A DNA stretch of 64,000 nt from Acidobacteria bacterium OLB17. Lineage in GTDB: Bacteria; Acidobacteriota; Blastocatellia; Pyrinomonadales; Pyrinomonadaceae. The stretch spans positions 62,001-126,000 of the forward strand of contig LLEU01000033.1 in the NCBI GenBank assembly GCA_001567505.1, read 5' to 3'. The number at the start of each line of letters is the position of its first letter. Within the stretch, counting starts at the first letter, position 1. This document shows, one piece after another, positions 1 to 8,365 of this stretch. Below the pieces are notes generated by a model, which worked only from the letters and a program-made list of their open reading frames with translations, did no database searches and was not told the origin of the DNA. The position numbers and the translations under genes were made by a program.

Positions 1-37
1 TTAAGAGTTTAGAGTGAGCCAAAAGCCTGGTCAAGTG

Positions 38-811
38 CTAACGGCCTTTGAACTCCGGCTTTCGCTTTTCGAGGAACGCCGAGACGCCTTCCTGTTTATC
101 TTCGGTCGAAAAGACGATCGCGAAAAGGTCGATCTCGCGCCGCAGGCCTTCATCAAGGTTCGAGCGCGAAGCGAATTTTACGGCTTCCTTGCAGAGCTGA
201 AGGGCGATCGGTGCTTTTTCGGCGATCTTTTCTGCAAGTTTCATCGTCTCGGCCTCAAGTTCGGCCGACGGATAGACGTGGTTTACGAGCCCGTACCTTT
301 CGGCCGTTGCGGCGTCGATCATATCGCCCGTCAGGATCATTTCCATCGAGCGGCCTTCGCCGACAAGGTTCGTGAGTCGCTGCGTACCGCCGCCGCCCGG
401 TATGATGCCGAGATTGATCTCCGGCTGGGAGAATCGGGACTTGTCGCTCGCCATTCGTATGTCGCACGCCATCGCAAGCTCGTTCCCGCCGCCGAGGCAA
501 AAGCCGTCGATCATCGCGATGACAGGTTTTGGGAACTGATCGAGCGAGTTGAAAAGGCTTCGCCCGTAAAAGGCATCGCGTTGGGTTACGGGCGTGTGCC
601 CTTCGAACTCTGAGATATCCGCGCCGGCAATGAACGCCTTTTCGCCTGCGCCCGTGATCACGAGCACGCGAACCTCGGCGTCGTTGCGCAGCTCGTCAAG
701 AGCAGCGACGGCTTCACGATGCACTGTCGAATTCAGCGCGTTCAACTTGTCCGGGCGGTTGATCGTCAGTATCGCGACGCGCCCGCGACGCTCAATGGTG
801 ATGGAATCCAT
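38..811 (-). CDS. Enoyl-CoA hydratase/isomerase (crotonase family)
   Basis: 257 codons, the usual crotonase length. The product should hydrate 2-enoyl-CoA in fatty-acid beta-oxidation or a related acyl-CoA pathway in the cytoplasm. Visible motifs are the N-terminal NRPDKLNAL substrate loop, the first oxyanion-hole segment AGADISEF near residue 63 and the second at GGGNELAMACD near residue 107. The glutamates of the crotonase acid/base pair fall in the region PEINLGIIPGGGGTQRL. The reading frame is complete and starts with ATG at 811. It stands alone next to a repeat-rich spacer, so its exact substrate cannot be told from context. The fadR-fadD pair at 46 kb is the only other clear fatty-acid locus in the window. 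Confidence 0.93.
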   Translation of the reverse strand: MDSITIERRGRVAILTINRPDKLNALNSTVHREAVAALDELRNDAEVRVLVITGAGEKAFIAGADISEFEGHTPVTQRDAFYGRSLFNSLDQFPKPVIAMIDGFCLGGGNELAMACDIRMASDKSRFSQPEINLGIIPGGGGTQRLTNLVGEGRSMEMILTGDMIDAATAERYGLVNHVYPSAELEAETMKLAEKIAEKAPIALQLCKEAVKFASRSNLDEGLRREIDLFAIVFSTEDKQEGVSAFLEKRKPEFKGR

Positions 812-823
812 AAATCAAAGCAG

Positions 824-960
824 TTCCGAGTTTCAGAGTTTCAGAGTTGCGGAGTTTCAGAGTTTCAGAGTTGCTGTGTTGTACTCCGGTACACTCTGCA
901 ACTCTGCAACTCCGCAACTCTGTAACTCCGGTACTCTGCAACTCCGTAACTTCGCAACTT
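824..960. repeat. Inverted array of ~8-bp iterons (AGAGTTTC / GCAACTCT)
   Basis: The left arm (about 824-884) repeats the unit AGTTTCAG / AGTTGCGG and the right arm (about 893-960) repeats the complementary unit GCAACTCT / GTAACTCC. The whole spacer can therefore fold into one long imperfect hairpin around TGTTGTACTCCGGTACA. There are no unique spacers, so it is not a CRISPR. It lies between the starts and ends of two minus-strand genes. Open frames crossing it are artefacts of the repeat. Confidence 0.8.
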
Positions 961-968
961 CCCCAAAC

Positions 969-1334
969 TTATTCACTATATCCTTCAACGACGTTGTCGT
1001 CGGCGATCCAGGCGACGAATAGGCGGAGCCAGCTTTCTTTCGGTTCGACTATCGCAACGCCGACGCGCAAAGCGCCGTAGTTCGCGGGCAGAATGCGGAC
1101 GGCCTCGGCCTTTACCTCGACGGGGACGCCGTCCGGGCGATGCGACCTGATGTAAAGGCTTTCACCCTGCTCGATCTTTTGATTCAGCTGGAAAAGGGCC
1201 CCGAGCGTTGAGATATCGTCCGTCTCGGTCGGCTCGCTCCAGGCGGCGCCATCCTCGCTTCGGCCCGAGACCACAATAGGCAGCCGAAGAGCCATCCGCA
1301 GAGCGAATCTCTTCTCTTCGAATTTAGATTGCAT
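969..1334 (-). CDS. PilZ domain protein (putative c-di-GMP receptor)
   Basis: About 121 residues. An Arg-rich N-terminus (KRFALRMALRLP) is followed by DDISTLGALF, which matches the PilZ signature RxxxR followed by D/NxSxxG. A run of beta strands follows, as expected of the PilZ barrel. The role would be binding cyclic di-GMP and passing the signal to surface or motility functions, but no effector domain is attached. I chose the internal ATG at 1334; an in-frame start at 1361 would add nine residues. No strong Shine-Dalgarno decides between them. Function rests on the short motif match alone. Confidence 0.7.
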   Translation of the reverse strand: MQSKFEEKRFALRMALRLPIVVSGRSEDGAAWSEPTETDDISTLGALFQLNQKIEQGESLYIRSHRPDGVPVEVKAEAVRILPANYGALRVGVAIVEPKESWLRLFVAWIADDNVVEGYSE

Positions 1335-1517
1335 GGAAAGGGGCATTTGCCGAGGCCGCAAGTACTTTCTAGTTTAACATTTATCGCGGTCGTCGCCGCA
1401 GGAAAGTCCTCGCTTTCCGCGCCGCGGGAAACACTTCTGCCGAAAGGGCTTCAAAAATGTCCTTTCGCATATAGAACCTTATCGTTGAACGAGACCGAAC
1501 GCTTTATCGACAGTAAA

Positions 1518-1547
1518 TAGACGAACTATCTTAACGATAGTTATACT
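1518..1547 (+). promoter_or_regulatory. Candidate trxB promoter with palindromic operator in the spacer
   Basis: A -10-like TATACT lies at 1542-1547 and a weak -35-like TAGACG at 1518-1523, 18 bp apart. Between them is a perfect 7-bp inverted repeat with 5-nt centre, AACTATC-ttaac-GATAGTT (1524-1542). A dyad filling the spacer is the classic place for a repressor or redox regulator. It is 70 bp upstream of trxB. The regulator is unknown. Confidence 0.45.
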
Positions 1548-1613
1548 ATATGGAAAACGAATTGCCAACGCCTTTATCGGTACGCGTTTCCGGATGCCGC
1601 AGGCGACAAACGA

Positions 1614-2615
1614 ATGAAACAGAGCAAACATAAGGTCGTAATTTTGGGTTCGGGGCCGGCGGGATTGACCGCCGCAATCTACGCATCGCGCGCGCAGCTC
1701 GAACCTCTCGTCATCGAAGGCCCGCAGCCGGGAGGCCAGTTGACGATCACAACTGAGGTCGAGAACTATCCCGGATTCCGCTCGGGGATAATGGGCCCGA
1801 TCCTTATGGACGAGTTCCGCGAGCAGGCGTTGCGATTTGGGACCGAGATCGTGAACGTGTGGATCGACAAGGTCGATCTTTCCGAGCGTCCGTTCAAACT
1901 TTACGGGAAAGAAAGTGCTGATTCCGAAGAGGTTACGACGCTGATCGAGGCAGAAACACTTATTGTGGCAACGGGTGCTTCGGCCAAGTGGCTTGGTGTT
2001 CCGGGCGAGGAGCCGACACCAGTCGGGCTTGGCGGGAATGGAGTTTCGGCCTGCGCGACCTGCGACGGGTTCTTTTTCAGGGACAGGCCGATCGTCGTTG
2101 TCGGCGGCGGCGATACCGCGATGGAAGAAGCTCTCTTCCTTACGAAATTTGCATCGTCAGTAACGATCGTGCATCGCCGCGATGAGTTTCGCGCGTCGAA
2201 GATAATGCAGGATCGCGTGCTTGCACACGAGAAGATCGATGTCGTTTGGAACTCCGAGATCAAGGAGATAAAGGGCACGGCTGCGGACGGCGTCTCCGGC
2301 ATCGTCATCTACAATAACGTGACAAAGGAGACGAGCGAACTTGCGACCCAAGGCGTCTTCATCGCGATCGGCCACAAGCCGAACACCGACCTTTTCAAGG
2401 GTGTGCTTGATATGGACGACGTCGGCTATCTGAGGACGGAAGGCCGGACGATGAAGACCAATATTCCGGGCGTTTTTGCCTGCGGCGACGCTCAGGACGC
2501 TTATTATCGACAGGCGATCTCGGCCGCCGGTACGGGCTGCATGGCGGCGATCGACGCCGAAAGATTCCTTGCCGAACACGGCGAAGCGGCAACGAATACC
2601 GCAACGAATTATTAA
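1614..2615 (+). CDS. trxB: Thioredoxin-disulfide reductase
   Basis: 333 residues. Reduces thioredoxin with NADPH through FAD and a redox-active disulfide in the cytoplasm. The FAD-binding GSGPAG is at residues 12-17, the active-site CATC at 147-150, an NADPH-binding VVGGGDTA follows, and the C-terminal FAD contact FACGDAQD is present. It leads a tight cluster: an FmdB-type protein starts 6 bp after its stop and a VWA protein 2 bp after that. A promoter with a palindrome in its spacer lies upstream. The ATG at 1614 is the only start that leaves the FAD motif at its normal position. Confidence 0.96.
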   Translation: MKQSKHKVVILGSGPAGLTAAIYASRAQLEPLVIEGPQPGGQLTITTEVENYPGFRSGIMGPILMDEFREQALRFGTEIVNVWIDKVDLSERPFKLYGKESADSEEVTTLIEAETLIVATGASAKWLGVPGEEPTPVGLGGNGVSACATCDGFFFRDRPIVVVGGGDTAMEEALFLTKFASSVTIVHRRDEFRASKIMQDRVLAHEKIDVVWNSEIKEIKGTAADGVSGIVIYNNVTKETSELATQGVFIAIGHKPNTDLFKGVLDMDDVGYLRTEGRTMKTNIPGVFACGDAQDAYYRQAISAAGTGCMAAIDAERFLAEHGEAATNTATNY

Positions 2616-2621
2616 GTTCTT

Positions 2622-2921
2622 ATGCCGATCTACGAATACAAGTGCAAGCAGTGCGGCGCGGTCTATGAAAAGCGTCAGAATGTGTCTGATCCACCGTTGA
2701 CCACCTGCGAAAAATGTCATGGCGAGCTCGAAAAACAGTGGTCGCTCTCCGGTTTTCAGTTCAAGGGCGGCGGCTGGTACGTGACCGACTACGCCTCGGG
2801 CTCGAAAAGTTCCGGAAAAACCGGTTCCTCGGAATCAACCTCTTCGGGCGATGCTGCATCAAACTCAACATCCGACACCACTTCTTCGCCCGCAAAGGAG
2901 AAGCCGCCGGCCAAAAGCTAG
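2622..2921 (+). CDS. FmdB-family zinc-ribbon protein
   Basis: 99 residues. The N-terminal zinc ribbon has CKQCG (residues 8-12) and CEKCH near residue 30, with the family's typical MPIYEYKC opening. The C-terminal 45 residues are a Ser/Thr/Gly/Ala-rich, probably disordered tail. FmdB-type proteins are small and widespread and are named for a putative regulator; the true function is not established. It sits 6 bp after trxB and 2 bp before a VWA gene, so it is presumably cotranscribed with them. Confidence 0.85.
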   Translation: MPIYEYKCKQCGAVYEKRQNVSDPPLTTCEKCHGELEKQWSLSGFQFKGGGWYVTDYASGSKSSGKTGSSESTSSGDAASNSTSDTTSSPAKEKPPAKS

Positions 2922-2923
2922 GA

Positions 2924-3829
2924 ATGACGCGTTCTGCGAGGATCTTTATTCTGCTGCTGATCGCCTGTTTTTCAATGGGCGGCTCGGCCCTCGCTCAATC
3001 AGGATACAGCAACCGCGGCAGTGCCGACGCAGAAGGCTCCGTAATACCCGTGGTCGCGACGCGTGCGAACGGCACAGATCCGATCCGCCTCGACGAACTA
3101 TGGCTCTACGAGAACGGCGTCGAACAGAAGATCAAGAATCTTACCTACGACACGTCGCCCGCACGCATCGTCCTGCTCGTCGATAACTCAAAGACGCTTC
3201 AAACCTCGGTCGATCTTATGCAGAAGGCCGTTATGGAATTCTCGTATGAGATCTACGACGGCGATCAGCTTTTTGTGATCGCGTATGACGAGAAACCCGA
3301 GATCATACAGGAATGGACGGACGACCCGAAGAAACTTGAAGCATCGCTCAAGACCCTTCGAAAACAAGGAAATCCGTATCTTTTCGATGCTCTTCTTGCT
3401 TCGGTGCAGCAGGTCCTGCTGCCGCTTATGCCGGGGACGAGGAAGACAGCCGTCGTCATCATCGGTGACGGGCTTGATCGCGGCAGCAGGACGACCTTCG
3501 ACAAGGCGTTGACCGAATTGCAGAACCAGAATGTAACGGTCTATGCCCTGCAGATACCGGACCGAACGGGCGGCGCATACCGTCGGAACGAGCCGAAGCC
3601 TGAGGCCGTTATCACAAAACTGACCGAGGGCACGGGCGGCCGGAGCTTCTCGTTCGATGACGCACGTGCGGCCGCAAAGGCCATTTGCGACGAACTGCGC
3701 AAGAATCGGTACATCCTCTCTTACCTGCCGACCAATACGTCCGCATACGACAACCGCCAACTCTTCCTGATCGGCAACGAGGGCATCACCGTCCGGATGA
3801 AGACCGCCCAGCCGCCGAACGTCAAGTAA
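2924..3829 (+). CDS. Exported von Willebrand factor A domain protein
   Basis: 301 residues from the ATG at 2924, which gives a clean signal peptide (ARIFILLLIACFSMGGSALAQ). The open frame extends upstream, but that part overlaps fmdB and is not protein-like. After a beta-rich linker a VWA domain starts near residue 80, with MIDAS motif DNSKT at 87-91. A later threonine and aspartate (GDGLDRGS) fit the metal site. This type is abundant in acidobacterial genomes and often called 'VWFA-related', with no proven function; protein adhesion in the periplasm or at the surface is likely. Cotranscription with trxB and fmdB is inferred from spacing. Confidence 0.82.
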   Translation: MTRSARIFILLLIACFSMGGSALAQSGYSNRGSADAEGSVIPVVATRANGTDPIRLDELWLYENGVEQKIKNLTYDTSPARIVLLVDNSKTLQTSVDLMQKAVMEFSYEIYDGDQLFVIAYDEKPEIIQEWTDDPKKLEASLKTLRKQGNPYLFDALLASVQQVLLPLMPGTRKTAVVIIGDGLDRGSRTTFDKALTELQNQNVTVYALQIPDRTGGAYRRNEPKPEAVITKLTEGTGGRSFSFDDARAAAKAICDELRKNRYILSYLPTNTSAYDNRQLFLIGNEGITVRMKTAQPPNVK

Positions 3830-3894
3830 TTCCCTAACCCGAACGCCGCTCGATGTGATAAACTTTGGTGCGCCCGAGGTTTTTTTCGAGAGAA

Positions 3895-5126
3895 GTGAGC
3901 GACCCAAAAGACATTCCACCGCCGCCGCCACCGGACGACTTCACAAAAACGACGCCGAATATTCCCGTTCGGCGCGACGATATCCCTTCGAACGACTGGG
4001 AAAAGACGAATTACAACATCCAGGTGCCAAAAGCGTCGGCAGATGAATGGGGCAAGACGGTCGCCAACATCAAACCGATCGATACCGAACACGGCAGCTT
4101 CGGCGGCTCCCGCGATGTTCCTTCGACCCCTGAATGGGGAATGACCGAACCGAACATCAACGTGAACGCGGCCGATTTCGGCTCGCAGCCGGAAGATTTC
4201 GCCCCGACGCCCGCATACGATAAGACGACGCCGTATTTCCGCCTGCCTGAGGCCGAACGCGTCAAGTATCAGAAGCTCCCGCCGACGCCGGCCGAAGCCG
4301 CAGCCAAACAGGCCGAGGAAGAGAAGGCCAACCAAGGCATTCCGGGCTGGTTCTGGTTCGTTGCCGGCGGGATGACGCTGGTTTTTATCACGATCATTGC
4401 GGTCGCCCTTGTGTATCTTTTCGTGATCCGGAACTCGAGCTACGAGGTGATCGTCAAGGACGCGCCGATCGGCAGCAGCGTTACCGTGGACGGCGCTCCG
4501 CTGTCGGTCACTAGCGATGACGGGACCTTCCGCATCCCGAATCTAAAGGCCGGTTCCCACACGATCGCGGTCGTGCATCCGACATTCAACTGCGTTAAGC
4601 AAACCGTTACAGGCGACGACGGCGAGAAACTCAAGCCGATCACGGCAGGCTGCACTCCGATGAAGGCCGCCTCGACCGACGACTGCAACAACATTCGCTT
4701 CGGCGAGGACGACAAGGCCGAACGCTGCTATAACTCGGCTCTCGATGCCCTGCCGGATCCGTTCACGGCCGAGGACCTGATCAAGCTCTGAATATCCTCA
4801 TCATCAACTTCGAAAGCGGTAAGTACGATATCCCGCCCGTGCGTATGAACGCCGTGAAGAAAGCGGCCACCTATATCCAGAAACTCCCGCCCGGCATCAT
4901 CCTCGAGGTCGGCGGCCACACGGACGATGTTGGCCAACCGGCGTCCAATCAGACGCTTTCCGAGAATCGTGCGAATGCCGTACGTGATGCTCTTGTGAAG
5001 TTCGGTGTGAATCCGGCCGTTCTGCAGACGAGAGGCTATGGCTCAACGCGGCCGCTGATGAAGGGCACCTCCGACGATGACCGCTACCGCAACCGCAGGA
5101 TCGAATACTCGATCATTAAGCAGTAG
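3895..5126 (+). CDS. PEGA/OmpA-type envelope protein with KTxxNI repeats (frameshifted)
   Basis: Read as one protein of about 410 residues broken near 4789. The first part is cytoplasmic and Pro-rich, with five copies of an aromatic-x-KTxxNI-like motif (about residues 16, 35, 52, 81, 108). A single transmembrane helix follows (about 152-178), then a PEGA-like beta domain (about 182-245). After the break the frame shifts by -1 and continues without interruption as an OmpA C-terminal peptidoglycan-binding domain (NFESGKYDI, GGHTDDVG, TLSENRANAV, RNRRIEY). One added base near CTCTGAA restores LLNILIINFES. The GTG at 3895 is preferred (GAGAG just upstream); TTG/GTG at 3865/3868 are alternatives. 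Confidence 0.75.
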
Positions 5127-5148
5127 TCGATCCCGCTTGAGCACATTT

Positions 5149-5994
5149 TCAAACGGCGACAGGCGCGGCGATCTTGCCGTGCGAACGATAGCCCGTGAGG
5201 GCGAGGTTCTCATATCTGAACTTCAAAAGGCCCTCGAGGCCGCGGAAGGCTTCCGCATCGACGAGCTTTAGCTCCGGCAGCTCGAACGGTTCACGCGTGA
5301 GCAGCTCATCGACCTGCTCACGATGGTTCGAATAGATGTGCAGGTCGCCGAAAGTATGTATGAACTCGCCCGGCACGAGCCCGCAGACGTGGGCGACAAG
5401 ATGCGTCAACAAAGCGTAACTCGAGATATTGAACGGCACGCCCAAGAATGCGTCCGCCGAACGCTGATAAAGCTGGCAGTGCAGCGTTCGCCCGTTCTCG
5501 ACCTTGAACTGGAAGAGCGTGTGGCAGGGCGGAAGCGCGACATCATCGCACACACGCGGATCCCAGCCCGAAACGAGCAATCGCCGCGAATTCGGATTCC
5601 TCTCGATCTCGCGGATTAGCCGAGCGATCTGATCGACGCCGTCAGTCTGCGGATAACTCCCTCCGAAAGAGCGCCAAAGATAGCCGTAAACCGGCCCGAG
5701 ATCGCCTTCTTTGCGGCCAAAACGAGCCGTCTGTTCGGCGGTCGCCCATTCCTGCCAGATATCGACGCCGCGTGCATTCAACTCCTTCTCATCCGTCGAA
5801 CCGCTCAGGAACCAGAACAATTCCTCCGCGACCCAGCGGAACGGCACCTTCTTCGTCGTCACGATCGGGAACCCATCGCGCAGGTCAAAGCGCGTCTGAT
5901 AGCCAAAGGCCGAGATCGTGCCCGTACCCGTTCGGTCATCGGCCGGAGAGCCGTTCGCAAGAATGTGTTTCAGCAGGTCGTGATATTGCCGCAT
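5149..5994 (-). CDS. thyA: Thymidylate synthase
   Basis: 281 residues, close to the usual 264 plus a short C-terminal extension. Makes dTMP from dUMP using methylene-tetrahydrofolate. Key features are the dUMP phosphate-binding Arg in DDRTGTGT, the double-Arg [12 protein letters not shown] and the catalytic cysteine in PPCHTLF (Cys157). The folate-binding HIYSNH segment follows. The family normally ends with a hydrophobic AV tail; here the last residues are AAPVAV, so the product is complete. It is oriented head to head with the 154-residue gene at 6103. The spacer contains an AT-rich inverted repeat. Confidence 0.96.
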   Translation of the reverse strand: MRQYHDLLKHILANGSPADDRTGTGTISAFGYQTRFDLRDGFPIVTTKKVPFRWVAEELFWFLSGSTDEKELNARGVDIWQEWATAEQTARFGRKEGDLGPVYGYLWRSFGGSYPQTDGVDQIARLIREIERNPNSRRLLVSGWDPRVCDDVALPPCHTLFQFKVENGRTLHCQLYQRSADAFLGVPFNISSYALLTHLVAHVCGLVPGEFIHTFGDLHIYSNHREQVDELLTREPFELPELKLVDAEAFRGLEGLLKFRYENLALTGYRSHGKIAAPVAV

Positions 5995-6000
5995 TGGTGT

Positions 6001-6090
6001 TTGTTAATTGTGATTGTAATTGGACGGTCGATAATTGGAAAATGTCTCCGCCGATTAACAATTAGCCAAGTTACAATTTACAATTAACAG
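6001..6090. repeat. AT-rich inverted repeat (TGTTAATTG / CAATTAACA)
   Basis: The 9-bp arm TGTTAATTG at 6002-6010 is matched by CAATTAACA at 6081-6089. Related partial units (ATTGTAATTG, TTACAATTTACAATTAAC) lie between. The spacer is markedly AT-rich against its surroundings. It may also contain the promoters of thyA and the divergent gene at 6103. Confidence 0.6.
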
Positions 6091-6102
6091 TTCAGGTCGG
6101 TT

Positions 6103-6567
6103 ATGAGCAGCAAACTCGAGGTCAGTTTCAATTCGCCGCAGTGCGGCTGGATGTCGGTCGGATTCAAGGACGGGAACGGCGAGTTCCATACGACGACGGC
6201 GCATGCCCCGCACAAGGACGCCCTCGCCGAACTGCTTGCGATCCTAACGTCGCTCATCAAAGGCGGCGGCGAACGCGTGCTTCCGTGGAATCGCGACCCG
6301 GAAGAGTTCGACCTTCGTTTTGTGCCCGGTGAAGCGGGCGTCCTTTTTGAGGTCTATGAATACCCGGACCCTGACCGCGATGCCGAAGAACGCGAGCTTG
6401 TTTTCTCCCACACGGGAGACGCCGCCGACATCTGCAGAGCGTTCGCCGAAACTTTCCGCCGACTCTATGAGGATCGCGACACCGACGATTTCGAGTTCAA
6501 CTGGCACCAGCCGTTCCCCGTCGCGGAATACGAGCGATTTACGGCGGAACTCGGATCGGCTGCCTAG
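6103..6567 (+). CDS. Hypothetical acidic protein, 154 residues
   Basis: I do not recognise this family. The product is cytoplasmic with no signal or membrane segment, acidic and aromatic-rich in its second half (YEYPDPDRDAEERE and DTDDFEFNWHQPFP). The predicted mix of strands and two helices would fit a small single-domain fold. It is codon-typical for the window and flanked by thyA (divergent) and a methyltransferase gene 51 bp downstream, which gives no clear functional hint. The ATG at 6103 follows an AT-rich spacer. Small immunity or adaptor proteins can look like this, but nothing supports that here. Confidence 0.7.
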   Translation: MSSKLEVSFNSPQCGWMSVGFKDGNGEFHTTTAHAPHKDALAELLAILTSLIKGGGERVLPWNRDPEEFDLRFVPGEAGVLFEVYEYPDPDRDAEERELVFSHTGDAADICRAFAETFRRLYEDRDTDDFEFNWHQPFPVAEYERFTAELGSAA

Positions 6568-6618
6568 CGTTTTGCGCTCCTGCTCTGAAATATTCTTAAC
6601 GGCAAAATTCATCCGAAA

Positions 6619-7619
6619 ATGAAAGAAAAACTGCTCGATCTTCTGGCATGTCCCGTATGCGGCGGCGATCTGCTGCTCGCTTATGTCTCGCAATACGAGG
6701 AGAAGGAGATCATTGACGGCGTTCTCACCTGCCGAAAATGCGACCGCGAATATAAGGTCGTCCGCGGTGTGCCGCGATTTGCCGACCTCGGAAAGATCGA
6801 GAGCGACAAAGCCGCAACGGCCGAGAATTTCGGCTGGCAGTGGACGAATTTTACGCAGGAAGACGAGAAGTACAACGATCAGTTCCTCGGCTGGCTTCAG
6901 CCCGTCAAACCCGACTTCTTTGCCGGCAAGGTCGTCCTCGAAGGCGGCTGCGGCAAAGGCCGCCACACGAAACTCGCAGCCGAATGGGGCGCAAGGGAGA
7001 TCGTCGGCATCGATCTCGGCGCCGGCGTCGAATCCGCATTCGCCTTGACGCGGAACCTCCCGAACGCCCACATCGTCCAGTGCGACATTTTCAAACTCCC
7101 GCTGAAGCGCACCTTCGATTACGCGTTCAGCGTCGGCGTTCTGCACCACACTCCGGACCCAAAAAGGCGTTCATCTCGCTTTCGGGCAAGGTGAAGAAAG
7201 GCGGCCATATCTCGGCCTGGATCTACGGCGCCGAGAACAACGAATGGATCACGAAATACGTCGATCCCGTCCGCACGAGCTTCACGTCGCAGATCTCGCA
7301 GCCCGTGCTTTACCAACTTTCGAAACTTCCGACGCTCGGCCTTTTTCTGACGACAAAGCTCGTTTACCGCCCGATGAACGCCGCCGCAAAACCGGTGGCA
7401 AACCGCCTTTTCTACAACGATTATCTCAATCACCTCGGAAGTTTCGGCTGGCGCGAGCAGCATAACATCGTTTTCGACCATCTTGTCGCGCCGACCGCTT
7501 TTTACATCGCAAAGGACGATTTCGCTTCGTGGTGGAAAGAGATCGACGCCGAGGATGTCGAGATCATCTGGCATAATCAGAACAGCTGGTGCGGATTCGG
7601 CAGGATCGCCGCCGCCTGA
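6619..7619 (+). CDS. Trm112-like zinc ribbon + class I SAM methyltransferase (frameshifted)
   Basis: One gene of about 334 residues interrupted at the A5 tract 7161-7165. The N-terminus is a Trm112-type domain (ACPVCGG near residue 10 and CRKCDREY near 37). A Rossmann methyltransferase follows with motif I LEGGCGKGRHT near residue 111 and IGIDLG-like motif II. HHTPDP marks the break; adding one A gives PDPKKAFISLSGKV and the frame runs on to 7619. The C-terminal part includes an amphipathic or membrane-associated region and an FW-rich end. Such proteins occur in surface-glycan or lipid modification loci, but the substrate is unknown. Confidence 0.78.
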
Positions 7620-7644
7620 GCACGACCTTGATCTAGATCGAATT

Positions 7645-8286
7645 ATGAGATTTGACGAAGGCATCCAGGAGAAATATCGCGATTCCGTTACGGCCGCTTT
7701 TGACACGATAATGCGGGTCGGCGACGACGAACACCGTATGTACATCGGCGAGATACTCGCTTCCGAGATGCTGATCCGCGTTGCTCCGGTAAGCGAGGTG
7801 AAGGCGTCCGGCATTACGGGCGTCATCAGTTCCGTAAAGACGAACTACGATCTTGCGACCGAACGCCTGAGCCTTCGCGACGCTCTCGGCCTCATCTACA
7901 TCGCCATCGCCGAAGAGACGATAGACACCGGCGGCCAACGCGGCTGCGAAGGCACGCTCGTGCACGAAGGCCGGCACGCCTACGATTTCGCACAAATGAT
8001 CGAAAGCCGTTCGAATGCCGATATGAACCCGCTCGACGTTCTCGACCCGACGCTTTACGACCTTGAATGGAACGCCCATAAGGCCGCCGGCAACTATATG
8101 CTTCGCGTCGGTAAACAGGAGTATCTCGATGAAGGCCTCGGCCTGATGATCCTTTGCGGCAATGAGGACGGCACCTGCGCCGTTGATGACGACGGAATTC
8201 GCCGCCGCCTGAAGGAAAGCTACGGGCTGGAGATCGACGCGAACCAAGGCCCGCTCGCGAGCAAAATGATAGGTATTCTCGTTTGA
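7645..8286 (+). CDS. Hypothetical protein with HExxH (HEGRH) motif
   Basis: 213 residues from the ATG at 7645; the upstream part of the open frame overlaps the preceding gene in another frame and is not real. No signal peptide. The central segment TLVHEGRHAYDFAQ carries an HExxH motif (7963-7977), the core of zinc-dependent zincins. A following acidic cluster (NADMNPLDV, DLEWNAHKAAGNYML) could hold the third ligand; the E-W-N-A-H order resembles gluzincin-like third-ligand helices but is not a confident match. It starts 25 bp after the methyltransferase. A cytoplasmic protease-like role is possible, not shown. Confidence 0.7.
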   Translation: MRFDEGIQEKYRDSVTAAFDTIMRVGDDEHRMYIGEILASEMLIRVAPVSEVKASGITGVISSVKTNYDLATERLSLRDALGLIYIAIAEETIDTGGQRGCEGTLVHEGRHAYDFAQMIESRSNADMNPLDVLDPTLYDLEWNAHKAAGNYMLRVGKQEYLDEGLGLMILCGNEDGTCAVDDDGIRRRLKESYGLEIDANQGPLASKMIGILV

Positions 8287-8365
8287 ACGCCAGAAAAGCA
8301 GGTTTGTCCCATGCACAACTCCCTAGCTTCGCAACATCGCAAGCTCGTATGGCAAAATAAACGCA

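Noticed and set aside
824..960. CRISPR array
   Set aside because: Units are about 8 bp with no unique spacers, and no cas gene is in the window.
6244..7149. A 301-codon minus-strand frame under the methyltransferase
   Set aside because: It lies opposite two credible genes and shows no family signature, only composition-driven Ala/Val/Glu-rich sequence.
4775..7170. Programmed -1 frameshifting in the OmpA and methyltransferase genes
   Set aside because: The A5 tract could slip, but the same kind of break occurs in many housekeeping genes in both directions, so sequence error explains it more simply.
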